Positions 1 through 5,372 of a stretch of 5,458 bases of DNA are shown piece after piece. Each line of letters starts with the position of its first letter. Position 1 is the stretch's first letter. The position numbers and the translations under genes are program-made. Below the pieces are notes generated by a model that was given only the letters and a program-made list of their open reading frames with translations, was not told the DNA's origin and ran no database searches. Source of the stretch: Ilumatobacteraceae bacterium (GTDB lineage: Bacteria; Actinomycetota; Acidimicrobiia; Acidimicrobiales; Ilumatobacteraceae). The stretch is taken from positions 1 to 5,458 of the forward strand of contig JALRDI010000082.1 of NCBI GenBank assembly GCA_023257035.1, in the 5' to 3' direction.

Positions 1-269
1 GCACCTTGAATCGAATCTGGAGCGCTGAGGTACGTCAAACGTGCAGCAATCGCCGTTGGGGTAAACCCGTGGTCGGCAAGCGCAACAAGCACCGACTCGA
101 ACATGACCCGCTCATTTTCAGATGGTGGACGCTTCGCGACAAGCCAGAACGCAAGTTCACCGAAGGTGACCTTTCCGAGCATGTCTGATGCGAGATCCTT
201 GCCAAGCAAGGTGATGGTGTCGGCATCTGAGGTGCCAAGTCCGGTTCTGAATGAAGGAGTTTCAGCCAT
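1..269 (-). CDS. Citryl-CoA lyase-like protein (citrate synthase fold), N-terminal part, cut by window edge
   Basis: The first 89 codons of a gene that continues beyond the left edge are visible. The protein starts MAETPSFRTGLGTSDADTIT and continues with GKDLASDMLGKVTFGELAFW, a P-rich turn (RPPSENE), then VALADHGFTPTAIAARLTYL and SAPDSIQG. This pattern (a GxDLxxDxxGKV helix, a LVALADHG helix, then TPTAIAARLTY) matches the short citrate-synthase-superfamily proteins annotated as citryl-CoA lyase. Those enzymes cleave a citryl-CoA-type thioester to acetyl-CoA and an oxoacid in the cytoplasm. The catalytic His and Asp lie outside the window, so activity cannot be judged. The ATG is preceded by GAAAGG with a 6-nt gap. 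It lies 38 nt after the CoA-transferase stop with no terminator between, so it is probably the third gene of that operon. True substrates of family members are often not citryl-CoA; citrate synthase is an alternative but less like this N-terminus. Confidence 0.8.
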   Translation of the reverse strand, partial: MAETPSFRTGLGTSDADTITLLGKDLASDMLGKVTFGELAFWLVAKRPPSENERVMFESVLVALADHGFTPTAIAARLTYLSAPDSIQG

Positions 270-275
270 GGTGAG

Positions 276-281
276 CCTTTC
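276..281 (-). promoter_or_regulatory. Ribosome binding site of the citryl-CoA lyase-like gene
   Basis: GAAAGG on the minus strand lies 6 nt before the ATG at 267-269. It supports this start for a gene whose downstream part is outside the window. Confidence 0.6.
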
Positions 282-307
282 GAAGTGTTGAGAGAAGTGA
301 GTCGACT

Positions 308-1483
308 TCAGTTGTCGAGTAACCAGTTGCGGATCTCGTCGCTGTTAGCGCCAAGTGCGGGAGGAGCACTGTGGTAGCGAAGTTCTGAGCCCGAGAAAGA
401 AATTGGATTACGCACCAGATCAACCTCGTTATCACCCTCACCCACGGTGACGCGCGGGTTGAGGCCTAATTGTTCAGCAAGACCGACACCTTCGGCGATG
501 TTGTTAATTGGGCCACACGGAACACCCGCCGCCATGAGTTGAGTGAACAGGTCATCAGCCGACCACGTCGACATGGCGTCAATGAGCATCGGATGCAAGA
601 TGTCTCTGTTGGCAGTCCGGTCTTCGTTGCGGGCGAATCGCTCGTCATCGGCAAGGTGTTCGACGCCGAGCACCTTGCAAAGACCGCGGAACTGACGATC
701 GTTTGCGGCAGTGATGATGACATCACGATCAGCAGTTGGCATCACTTGGTATGGGTAGACACTTGGGTGAGCATTGCCCATGCGCATAGGTACTGCTCCA
801 GCAGCTGTGAACGAAGCTGAGTGATTGACTAGGCCTGAGAGTGCCGACGACAACAAGTTGACCTTGATGTGTTGACCAACTCCGGTCTCGTTTCGCTGAT
901 TGAGTGCAGCGAGAATGCCGATGAGACCGTGCATGCCGGTCATCACATCAAACACAGAAATTCCTGCTCGGAACGGTTCACCGTCTGGGCTGCCCGTGAG
1001 ACTCATTAGCCCCGAGACAGCCTGTACAACAAGGTCGTATCCAGGAAGTCCCGCTCCACCCTCGGTACCGAAACCGCTAATCGAGAGATAGATCAGACCA
1101 GGGTTGTCATCTTTGACGTCGTCGTAGCCAAGACCGAACTTCTCAATGCCACCTGGCTTGAAATTCTCGAGCGCAATGTCTGCCCGCTGTAACAATGATC
1201 GGGCGACTTCGAGGTCATCATCATTTTTGAAGTCAAGAACAAGTGACTTCTTATTGCGGTTGATCGACATGTAGTACGTCGAAACACCGTCTTTTTCGGG
1301 AGGGGACCAGGTGCGCGTGTCATCGCCGGCTGGGCTTTCAACCTTGATGACGGTCGCTCCAAGGTCTGCAAGCAGCATTGAACAGTACGGACCGGCGAGA
1401 ACCCGCGAAAGGTCAGCGACGATAAGACCATCGAGTGGGCCTCGGGAAGATGAAGGCTGATGATCAGCCGCTGCAGAGTTCAA
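308..1483 (-). CDS. Family III CoA-transferase (CaiB/BaiF type)
   Basis: The 391-residue protein is the usual length for family III CoA-transferases, which move CoA from one acyl-CoA to a free carboxylic acid through an aspartyl intermediate. The N-terminal signature is PLDGLIVADLSRVLAGPYCS (about 16-35), followed by LADLGATVIKVE and NRNKKSLVLDFK. ENFKPGGIEKFGLGYD (about 106-121) and YDLVVQAVSGLMSLTG (149-164) follow. The expected catalytic Asp is D179, in FDVMTGMHGLIGILAAL. The C-terminal half has the GVPCGPINNIAE motif (about 320-331) and ends GANSDEIRNWL. The start is TTG: no ATG lies upstream of the conserved PLDGL segment, and GAGAGG sits 8 nt before the TTG. It lies between a VOC enzyme and a citryl-CoA lyase-like gene, which suggests it activates an organic acid for cleavage. 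The acid cannot be told from sequence; annotations such as formyl-CoA or succinyl-CoA transferase would be over-specific. Confidence 0.93.
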   Translation of the reverse strand: MNSAAADHQPSSSRGPLDGLIVADLSRVLAGPYCSMLLADLGATVIKVESPAGDDTRTWSPPEKDGVSTYYMSINRNKKSLVLDFKNDDDLEVARSLLQRADIALENFKPGGIEKFGLGYDDVKDDNPGLIYLSISGFGTEGGAGLPGYDLVVQAVSGLMSLTGSPDGEPFRAGISVFDVMTGMHGLIGILAALNQRNETGVGQHIKVNLLSSALSGLVNHSASFTAAGAVPMRMGNAHPSVYPYQVMPTADRDVIITAANDRQFRGLCKVLGVEHLADDERFARNEDRTANRDILHPMLIDAMSTWSADDLFTQLMAAGVPCGPINNIAEGVGLAEQLGLNPRVTVGEGDNEVDLVRNPISFSGSELRYHSAPPALGANSDEIRNWLLDN

Positions 1484-1491
1484 GGGGGGTG

Positions 1492-1497
1492 CCTCTC
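1492..1497 (-). promoter_or_regulatory. Ribosome binding site that supports the TTG start of the CoA-transferase
   Basis: GAGAGG on the minus strand is followed by an 8-nt C-rich spacer and then TTG. The family's conserved N-terminus begins only about 15 residues later, so this site decides the start. Confidence 0.5.
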
Positions 1498-1508
1498 TGA
1501 GATGATCA

Positions 1509-1537
1509 GGTGCTGCTACCTCGCCGGTAGCAGCACC
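1509..1537 (-). repeat. Perfect 12-bp inverted repeat (hairpin) between VOC and CoA-transferase genes
   Basis: GGTGCTGCTACC (1509-1520) and GGTAGCAGCACC (1526-1537) are exact reverse complements separated by 5 nt. As RNA they form a GC-rich 12-bp stem. No T-run follows on the minus strand (the next bases are TGATCATCTC), nor a convincing one on the plus strand (ACTTTCGAG). A standard intrinsic terminator is therefore unlikely. It lies 18 nt past the VOC stop codon and 11 nt before the Shine-Dalgarno of the CoA-transferase. An mRNA-stability or processing hairpin, a partial terminator setting gene dosage, or a protein-binding dyad would all fit. Confidence 0.85.
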
Positions 1538-1546
1538 ACTTTCGAG

Positions 1547-1576
1547 CGGTAGTTGTTATTCCGACCGGTAGTTGTT
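1547..1576. repeat. 11-bp direct repeat across the VOC stop codon
   Basis: CGGTAGTTGTT occurs at 1547-1557 and again at 1566-1576, a 19-nt period. Read on the minus strand, one copy encodes the end of the VOC protein (NNYR) and the second begins at the TAA stop codon (TAACAACTACCG). It looks like a small local duplication at the 3' end of the gene. Confidence 0.75.
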
Positions 1577-2104
1577 GTTTGACGTGTGATCGCCTGCGAG
1601 CCAGCGCTCAAGAACCTCGTGGGCATCTTTCTGGCGGTCGGCGTTGATCTCGGCTGCGCCGGGTGCGTCAACGGTGAATTCGAGAACCATGCCATTTGGA
1701 TCGGAGGTGTAGAGCGAGCGGCAGTAGCCATGCTCAAGCACAAATGTTGACTCAGGATTCCAACCCGCCTCCGTGAGCCGACGCTCAAGATCAGCCTGGA
1801 CATCTTCTGTCACGTTGAGCGCAATGTGACGGAACGGCGATGGAGCTAACTCGGGGTCGAAGAGCGCCTGGTCTTCTGGATCAGCAAACTGGAAGAACGC
1901 CAAGGCGCTTCCATCGCCGAGACCGAAGAATGTATGGCAGTAGGTGCGGACAGCTCCGAAGAGTTCATCCTGCTCTGACCACGTTGCCATCAAAGGAAAT
2001 CCGAGGATGTCCTCGTAGAACGCACGCGTTGCGGCTTGATCCTTTGTCACATAGGCCGTGTGGTGAAGGCGGCTTGGCAATTTGGAGGTGTCGATGGTGG
2101 TCAT
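1556..2104 (-). CDS. VOC superfamily metalloenzyme (glyoxalase / extradiol dioxygenase / epimerase fold)
   Basis: This 182-residue cytosolic protein has two beta-alpha-beta-beta-beta modules of the vicinal oxygen chelate fold. Module 1 holds LHHTAYVTKD (13-22), AFYEDILGFPL and GDGSALAFFQFAD (63-75). Module 2 holds FRHIALNV (91-98), LERRLTEAGW, then SLYTSDPNGMVLEFTVD (130-146). Likely metal ligands are H15, H93 and E142, with Q72 in the slot that is Glu in glyoxalase I. The reaction cannot be fixed: ring-cleaving dioxygenase, lyase or epimerase are all possible, and the H/Q/H/E set also recalls methylmalonyl-CoA epimerase. The ATG follows AAAGGG at 5 nt. The last 35 or so residues form a polar tail (DRQKDAHEVLERWL, then an Asn-rich end) beyond the fold. 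It is the first gene of the operon with the CoA-transferase and citryl-CoA lyase-like genes. Confidence 0.88.
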   Translation of the reverse strand: MTTIDTSKLPSRLHHTAYVTKDQAATRAFYEDILGFPLMATWSEQDELFGAVRTYCHTFFGLGDGSALAFFQFADPEDQALFDPELAPSPFRHIALNVTEDVQADLERRLTEAGWNPESTFVLEHGYCRSLYTSDPNGMVLEFTVDAPGAAEINADRQKDAHEVLERWLAGDHTSNNNYRSE

Positions 2105-2109
2105 GATTT

Positions 2110-2115
2110 CCCTTT
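2110..2115 (-). promoter_or_regulatory. Ribosome binding site of the VOC gene
   Basis: AAAGGG on the minus strand lies 5 nt before the ATG at 2102-2104, a normal Shine-Dalgarno arrangement. Confidence 0.6.
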
Positions 2116-2157
2116 GCTGTTCTGACGTCGGTGACGCAGGGTTTGAACGTGCGGCTT

Positions 2158-2186
2158 ACGCTACTGTCAGCCTGCCGCTGGCTCAA
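2158..2186 (-). promoter_or_regulatory. Candidate sigma-70-type promoter of the VOC operon
   Basis: On the minus strand TTGAGC (2186-2181) is followed after exactly 17 nt by TAGCGT (2163-2158), which fits the TANNNT form common in actinobacterial -10 boxes. Transcription would begin about 45-50 nt before the VOC start codon and include its Shine-Dalgarno. The match is moderate and was found by eye. The 140-bp divergent gap (2105-2244) holds no gene that I can support. Confidence 0.35.
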
Positions 2187-2244
2187 GTGGAGTAACCAAT
2201 CTCTTCTTGTTCATATTCCGCTGTTACCGCTCTTCCCCCAAACC

Positions 2245-2949
2245 ATGTCGCCACCGATCCCTTCCCTTTCACCGGTTGTGCTCGTTCATGGCGCCTGGGT
2301 TGGGCCACGGTGCTGGGACCCTGTCGTCGCAGAGCTATTGCGAGCAGGGGTGCATCCTCATGTTGTCACGTTGAAAGGTTCGGGTGAACGCAAGACTGAG
2401 AGCGGGCCGGACATCACGCTTGATGACCACATTGACGACGTTGTCGCGGTGATTAACGAGCACGACCTTCACAACGTGATCCTTGTCGGACACAGTTATG
2501 GCGGTCGGGTGATCACCGGTGTCATTGCAGCGCTTCCTGATCGAATCGCCCACGCGATTTTCGTTGACGCTCACGCGCCAGTTGCATCCGACGACGGTCC
2601 GACCGACGAGCGCCGTGCTCAAGCGTCGTCGAACGCTGGAATGCTCCCATTTTCGGGGTTCCAGCTTGATGCCGAACTCGTGGGGGACGACGCTCTGTAC
2701 GAGTTACTGAAGCGCGACATCGTTGACCATCCATTTGGAACGCTCACAGCGTCGTGGCAGCACGAACTTTCACCGAAGGTGAAGAAAACGTACGTCAGGG
2801 CGTTGGGTGCTGATGCTGCACCGTTTGAGAAATATGCAGCGGCCTGCAGAAGTGATGCCAGCTGGTCGTATGTCGAACTTGACGGCCCACACATGCTGCA
2901 GTTCACTCACCCGCGTGAGCTTGCCACGGTCATCACCGGGGGCAACTAA
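2245..2949 (+). CDS. Alpha/beta hydrolase (esterase / hydroxynitrile-lyase-like)
   Basis: The protein has 234 residues from the ATG at 2245, just before the first strand (SPVVLVHGAW). A longer in-frame reading from GTG at 2131 adds 38 residues unlike the family and is disfavoured. Visible features are the oxyanion-hole HGAW (15-18), the nucleophile elbow GHSYGG with Ser84 (82-87), a probable acid D190 in RALGADAAPFEKYA, and the catalytic His216 in ELDGPHMLQFTHPRELA. Together these match the small esterases related to plant methyl esterases and hydroxynitrile lyases. There is no signal peptide or transmembrane segment, so it is cytosolic. It probably hydrolyses a small ester, but the substrate is unknown. 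No Shine-Dalgarno precedes either start. It lies 13 nt upstream of an aminotransferase, probably in the same transcript, and is divergent from the VOC operon. Confidence 0.88.
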   Translation: MSPPIPSLSPVVLVHGAWVGPRCWDPVVAELLRAGVHPHVVTLKGSGERKTESGPDITLDDHIDDVVAVINEHDLHNVILVGHSYGGRVITGVIAALPDRIAHAIFVDAHAPVASDDGPTDERRAQASSNAGMLPFSGFQLDAELVGDDALYELLKRDIVDHPFGTLTASWQHELSPKVKKTYVRALGADAAPFEKYAAACRSDASWSYVELDGPHMLQFTHPRELATVITGGN

Positions 2950-2962
2950 CTACGATCATGGT

Positions 2963-4132
2963 GTGCGTGATCCGTTAAATAGTCGCCTCGCTCCGTTCGG
3001 CACCACCATCTTCGCAACGATGTCGGCGCTTGCAGTTGAAACAGGGGCAATCAATCTTGGTCAAGGTTTCCCGGATACCGATGGACCGTCTGAAGTGCTC
3101 GATGCTGCAGTGAATGCAATCCGATCGGGTCAAAACCAATACCCACCAGGACTTGGGGTGCCAGAGCTCCGGCATGCGGTTGCCGAACATCAACGTCGAT
3201 TCTGGGGGCTTGAATTCGATCCAGACACCGAAGTGTTGATTACCGCTGGTGCGACTGAGGCGCTCGCAGGTGCGCTGCTGGGAACGCTCGAACCTGGCGA
3301 CGAAGTCGTCGTGTTTGAGCCGATGTATGACTCGTATCAGGCATGTATTGCGCTGTCGGGAGCGAAAGTTGTGCCGGTACTACTTCGTCCGACGCCAGAT
3401 GGTTACCGCTTTGACGAGGACGAACTCTTAGCAGCGATCAGCCCAAAGACTCGATCGATTCTGTTGAACACTCCGCATAACCCGACCGGCAAGGTGTTCA
3501 CTCGTGACGAGATCACATTCATCTCGTCACTTGCGATTGAGCACGACCTAATGGTCATCACCGATGAGGTATATGAGCATCTCATTTTCGATGGCCGTGA
3601 GCATGTATCGATGGCTGGTCTGCCTGGGATGCGCGAACGAACCCTCACCATTTCGTCGGGCGGAAAAACGTTCAACACGACGGGCTGGAAGATCGGCTGG
3701 ATATGTGGCCCCCGAGAACTTCTTCGCGCTGCGATGAGTGCAAAGCAATTCCTTACCTATGTGAATGGTGCTCCATTCCAACCCGCGATCGCGGCCGGTC
3801 TGCGACTCGGTGACGACTACTTCACTCGACTCGCCGACGGGCTCGCAGACACCCGCAATCGACTCGGGGAAGGGCTCCGTGCAGCAGGGTTCAACGTGTT
3901 CCCATCCGAGGCCACCTACTTCACCACGGTTGACATCACTCCGCTACGACCAGACGGCGATGGTGTTGCCTTCTGCACCGAATTGCCGCACAAGATCGGC
4001 GTCGTCGCAATTCCGAATCAGGTCTTCTATGTCAACCCAGAGCACGGCCGTAATTTGGTGCGGTTCGCATGCTGTAAGCGACCTGAAGTGATCGATGCCG
4101 CTGTTGATCGGCTCGTCACGCTTGCGGCATAA
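2963..4132 (+). CDS. Class I/II PLP-dependent aminotransferase (kynurenine aminotransferase / DapC-like)
   Basis: The protein has 389 residues from GTG at 2963, typical of the family. It begins MRDPLNSRLAPFGTTIFATM, and RLxPFGTTIFxxMSALA is the usual N-terminus in this group. Then come NLGQGFPDTDGP (31-42), YPPGLGVPELR (60-70), the PLP phosphate loop GATEA (96-100), EPMYDSY, NTPHNPTGKVF (169-179), TDEVYEHLIFD (200-210) with D201 and Y204, and SSGGKTFNTTGWKIGW with Schiff-base Lys235. R367 in NLVRFACCK is the likely substrate-carboxylate Arg. Relatives act on kynurenine, methionine or glutamine, or serve as N-succinyldiaminopimelate aminotransferase (dapC) in mycobacteria. Which applies here cannot be read from sequence, so no symbol is given. 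No Shine-Dalgarno is seen before the GTG; coupling to the hydrolase stop 13 nt upstream is likely. Its last 17 bp overlap the convergent GNAT gene. Confidence 0.93.
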   Translation: MRDPLNSRLAPFGTTIFATMSALAVETGAINLGQGFPDTDGPSEVLDAAVNAIRSGQNQYPPGLGVPELRHAVAEHQRRFWGLEFDPDTEVLITAGATEALAGALLGTLEPGDEVVVFEPMYDSYQACIALSGAKVVPVLLRPTPDGYRFDEDELLAAISPKTRSILLNTPHNPTGKVFTRDEITFISSLAIEHDLMVITDEVYEHLIFDGREHVSMAGLPGMRERTLTISSGGKTFNTTGWKIGWICGPRELLRAAMSAKQFLTYVNGAPFQPAIAAGLRLGDDYFTRLADGLADTRNRLGEGLRAAGFNVFPSEATYFTTVDITPLRPDGDGVAFCTELPHKIGVVAIPNQVFYVNPEHGRNLVRFACCKRPEVIDAAVDRLVTLAA

Positions 4133-4622
4133 GTGGCTTTCCCATCATTGCGACAACGATTCCGTAGGGAGTCGGTCGCTGCAAAAGTTCGGTGAAACCG
4201 AGCCGTTCATGGAATGCAAGCGACACATCGTTGCGTGGCTCGACATTGACTTCGAGACCAAACACCTCAGCGTCAGGCACCTCGATCAACCCAAGTCGTT
4301 CAGTCTCGGCATACAAGGCGCGGCCTACCCCATGCCGATGAAATGACTCATCGACTACGACCCGATCAAGGTAAATGAACTGGTCGTAGCTCTCTGAGAA
4401 CCATTTGTAGTTCGAGCTGTCATAGTCGAGGCCGTGAGTCATTGTGAGTGAGAATCCCGCAGGGGCATCATCGACCCACGCGGTCAACGCGATCGCGGAA
4501 CGTTCAAACAAGTAGGTGAATCGATCACCCTCGGCATCACTCACGGCAGGCACGTGCTGTTGGTTCAGGGCAATCACCCAGGAAAAGTCGTCCGGGGTCA
4601 TTGCGCGCACCATTGTTGCCAT
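4116..4622 (-). CDS. GNAT-family N-acetyltransferase (COG3818-like)
   Basis: The protein has 168 residues from the ATG at 4622. It starts MATMVRAMTPDDFSWVIALN, the usual first strand and helix of this group. A later ATG at 4613 would give MVRAMTP and is an equally good family match. FSESYDQFIYLDRVVVDE (75-92) leads into the acetyl-CoA loop FHRHGVGRAL (94-103). Motif B is VNVEPRNDVSLAFHERLGF (125-143). The NYKWFSESYDQFIYLDRVVV block resembles the predicted acetyltransferases of COG3818, whose substrates are not known to me. The frame is open upstream to 4835, but that would run through the divergent msrA gene and adds no family sequence, so the short form is chosen. No Shine-Dalgarno is evident at either start. 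The gene is convergent with and overlaps the aminotransferase, and is divergent from msrA. Confidence 0.87.
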   Translation of the reverse strand: MATMVRAMTPDDFSWVIALNQQHVPAVSDAEGDRFTYLFERSAIALTAWVDDAPAGFSLTMTHGLDYDSSNYKWFSESYDQFIYLDRVVVDESFHRHGVGRALYAETERLGLIEVPDAEVFGLEVNVEPRNDVSLAFHERLGFTELLQRPTPYGIVVAMMGKPLMPQA

Positions 4623-4628
4623 GTCGTA

Positions 4629-4634
4629 AGTATG
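4629..4634 (-). promoter_or_regulatory. Possible -10 box for a leaderless GNAT transcript
   Basis: CATACT on the minus strand (4 of 6 to TATAAT) ends 6 nt before the ATG at 4622, the spacing expected if transcription starts at the start codon. There is no good -35 and no Shine-Dalgarno, so this is a weak, by-eye call. Confidence 0.25.
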
Positions 4635-4697
4635 CGTTCGGCGCACCGCGTTTCGGCGAATGATCGGTGTCCGCAATGCATCAGTGTCGGAACTCGT

Positions 4698-4703
4698 TCT
4701 AAT
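4698..4703 (+). promoter_or_regulatory. Candidate -10 box of msrA, leaderless transcript
   Basis: TCTAAT matches TATAAT at 5 of 6 positions and ends 8 nt before the ATG at 4712, so the transcript could begin at the start codon. No Shine-Dalgarno lies before that ATG, which fits leaderless translation. No convincing -35 is seen. Confidence 0.4.
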
Positions 4704-4727
4704 GTCGTTGCATGCTCTTTCAACGAC
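4704..4727 (+). promoter_or_regulatory. Inverted repeat over the msrA start (possible operator or 5' hairpin)
   Basis: GTCGTTG (4704-4710) and CAACGAC (4721-4727) are exact 7-bp reverse complements with a 10-nt spacer. The spacer contains the ATG at 4712. The left arm abuts the candidate -10 box, so a bound repressor would block the promoter. If the transcript starts upstream of the dyad, the RNA hairpin would hide the start codon. Confidence 0.4.
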
Positions 4728-5362
4728 GCACTGACATGATTCGCCCCGAAGAAGCGCTGCCTGGTCGTTCTGAATCAATGCCGGTCGCTGCGAGACACCC
4801 GGTGCTCGGCACACCAATGGTCGGGCCATGGCCAAAAGGTCACGAAACCATTTATCTTGCGATGGGTTGCTTCTGGGGTGCCGACCGCATCATGTGGCAA
4901 ATTCCTGGTGTGTACTCAACTGCCTGTGGGTACATGGGTGGTTGGACGCCAAACCCGACCTATGAAGAAACGTGCACGTCCCAAACAGGGCACACCGAAA
5001 TTGTGATGGTGGTCTTCGACCCGGAGCAGGTGAGCGTCGAGACATTGCTTGCGGCGTTCTGGGAAAATCACGACCCAACGACAGCGAACCGTCAAGGAAA
5101 CGACATCGGTACCCAATACCGATCGGCAGTATTCACCACGACCCCTGAGCAACTTGCTGCGGTTGAGGCCTCTCGCGAGAAGTACCAATCGTCACTTTCC
5201 GCCTCAGGCTTCGGCGCAATCACGACCCAGATCTGTGATGCATCAGCAGCTGGCGATGGAGTCTTCTATTACGCAGAGGATTATCACCAGGGGTATCTGC
5301 ACAAGCATCCAGGCGGCTACTGCAATCACGGCTTCTGCCAGGTTGCGTACGCAACCCAGTAG
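4712..5362 (+). CDS. msrA: Peptide-methionine (S)-S-oxide reductase MsrA
   Basis: The 216-residue protein reduces methionine-S-sulfoxide, free or in oxidised proteins, using thioredoxin. The catalytic Cys53 is in GCFWG (52-56). GYMGGWTPNPTYEETCTSQT (73-92), then GHTEIVMVVFDP with E96, HDPTTANRQGNDIGTQYRS (120-138) with D132 and Y136, and AEDYHQGYLHKHPGGYC (188-204) cover the known active-site blocks. C204 and C209 in GYCNHGFC are the probable resolving cysteines. The N-terminal extension with EEALPGR (about 13-19) is common in actinobacterial MsrA, where starts resembling MLF-x-RR are seen; this favours the ATG at 4712 over 4736 (208 residues). No Shine-Dalgarno is present, but a -10-like TCTAAT lies 8 nt upstream. 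The protein is cytosolic, with no signal peptide. It is divergent from a GNAT gene and convergent with an ABC transporter gene 10 nt away. Confidence 0.95.
   Translation: MLFQRRTDMIRPEEALPGRSESMPVAARHPVLGTPMVGPWPKGHETIYLAMGCFWGADRIMWQIPGVYSTACGYMGGWTPNPTYEETCTSQTGHTEIVMVVFDPEQVSVETLLAAFWENHDPTTANRQGNDIGTQYRSAVFTTTPEQLAAVEASREKYQSSLSASGFGAITTQICDASAAGDGVFYYAEDYHQGYLHKHPGGYCNHGFCQVAYATQ
5341..5356. repeat. 16-bp perfect palindrome at the 3' end of msrA
   Basis: GGTTGCGTACGCAACC is its own reverse complement. It ends 3 nt before the msrA stop codon, in the convergent junction with the ABC transporter gene. As RNA it gives a 6-bp stem with a GTAC loop on either strand, but no T-run follows on either side, so a normal terminator is not supported. 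Confidence 0.6.
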
Positions 5363-5372
5363 TCGTTACCTG

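Noticed and set aside
470..820. Long plus-strand open frame inside the CoA-transferase gene
   Set aside because: It is antisense to a strongly supported gene and its translation matches no family I know. It is a shadow of the real frame.
2131..2244. In-frame GTG extension of the alpha/beta hydrolase (38 extra residues)
   Set aside because: The added segment has no family match, no Shine-Dalgarno and no clear signal peptide. The conserved fold begins right after the ATG at 2245.
156..2783. Shared 14-mer TTCACCGAAGGTGA at 156-169 and 2769-2782, itself a small hairpin
   Set aside because: Both copies are inside coding sequence in unrelated proteins. One such match in a window of this size is close to chance expectation.
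2807..2962. In-frame ATG extension of the aminotransferase into the hydrolase gene
   Set aside because: It would overlap the hydrolase by over 140 bp and adds Cys/Ser-rich sequence unlike the family. GTG at 2963 gives the usual N-terminus.
2958..2978. Six-codon ATG...TAA mini-reading frame just before and over the aminotransferase start
   Set aside because: It has no Shine-Dalgarno and no attenuator-like structure, and the length is readily expected by chance.
4623..4835. Upstream extension of the GNAT reading frame to 4835
   Set aside because: It runs antisense through the well-supported msrA N-terminus and adds no GNAT motif.
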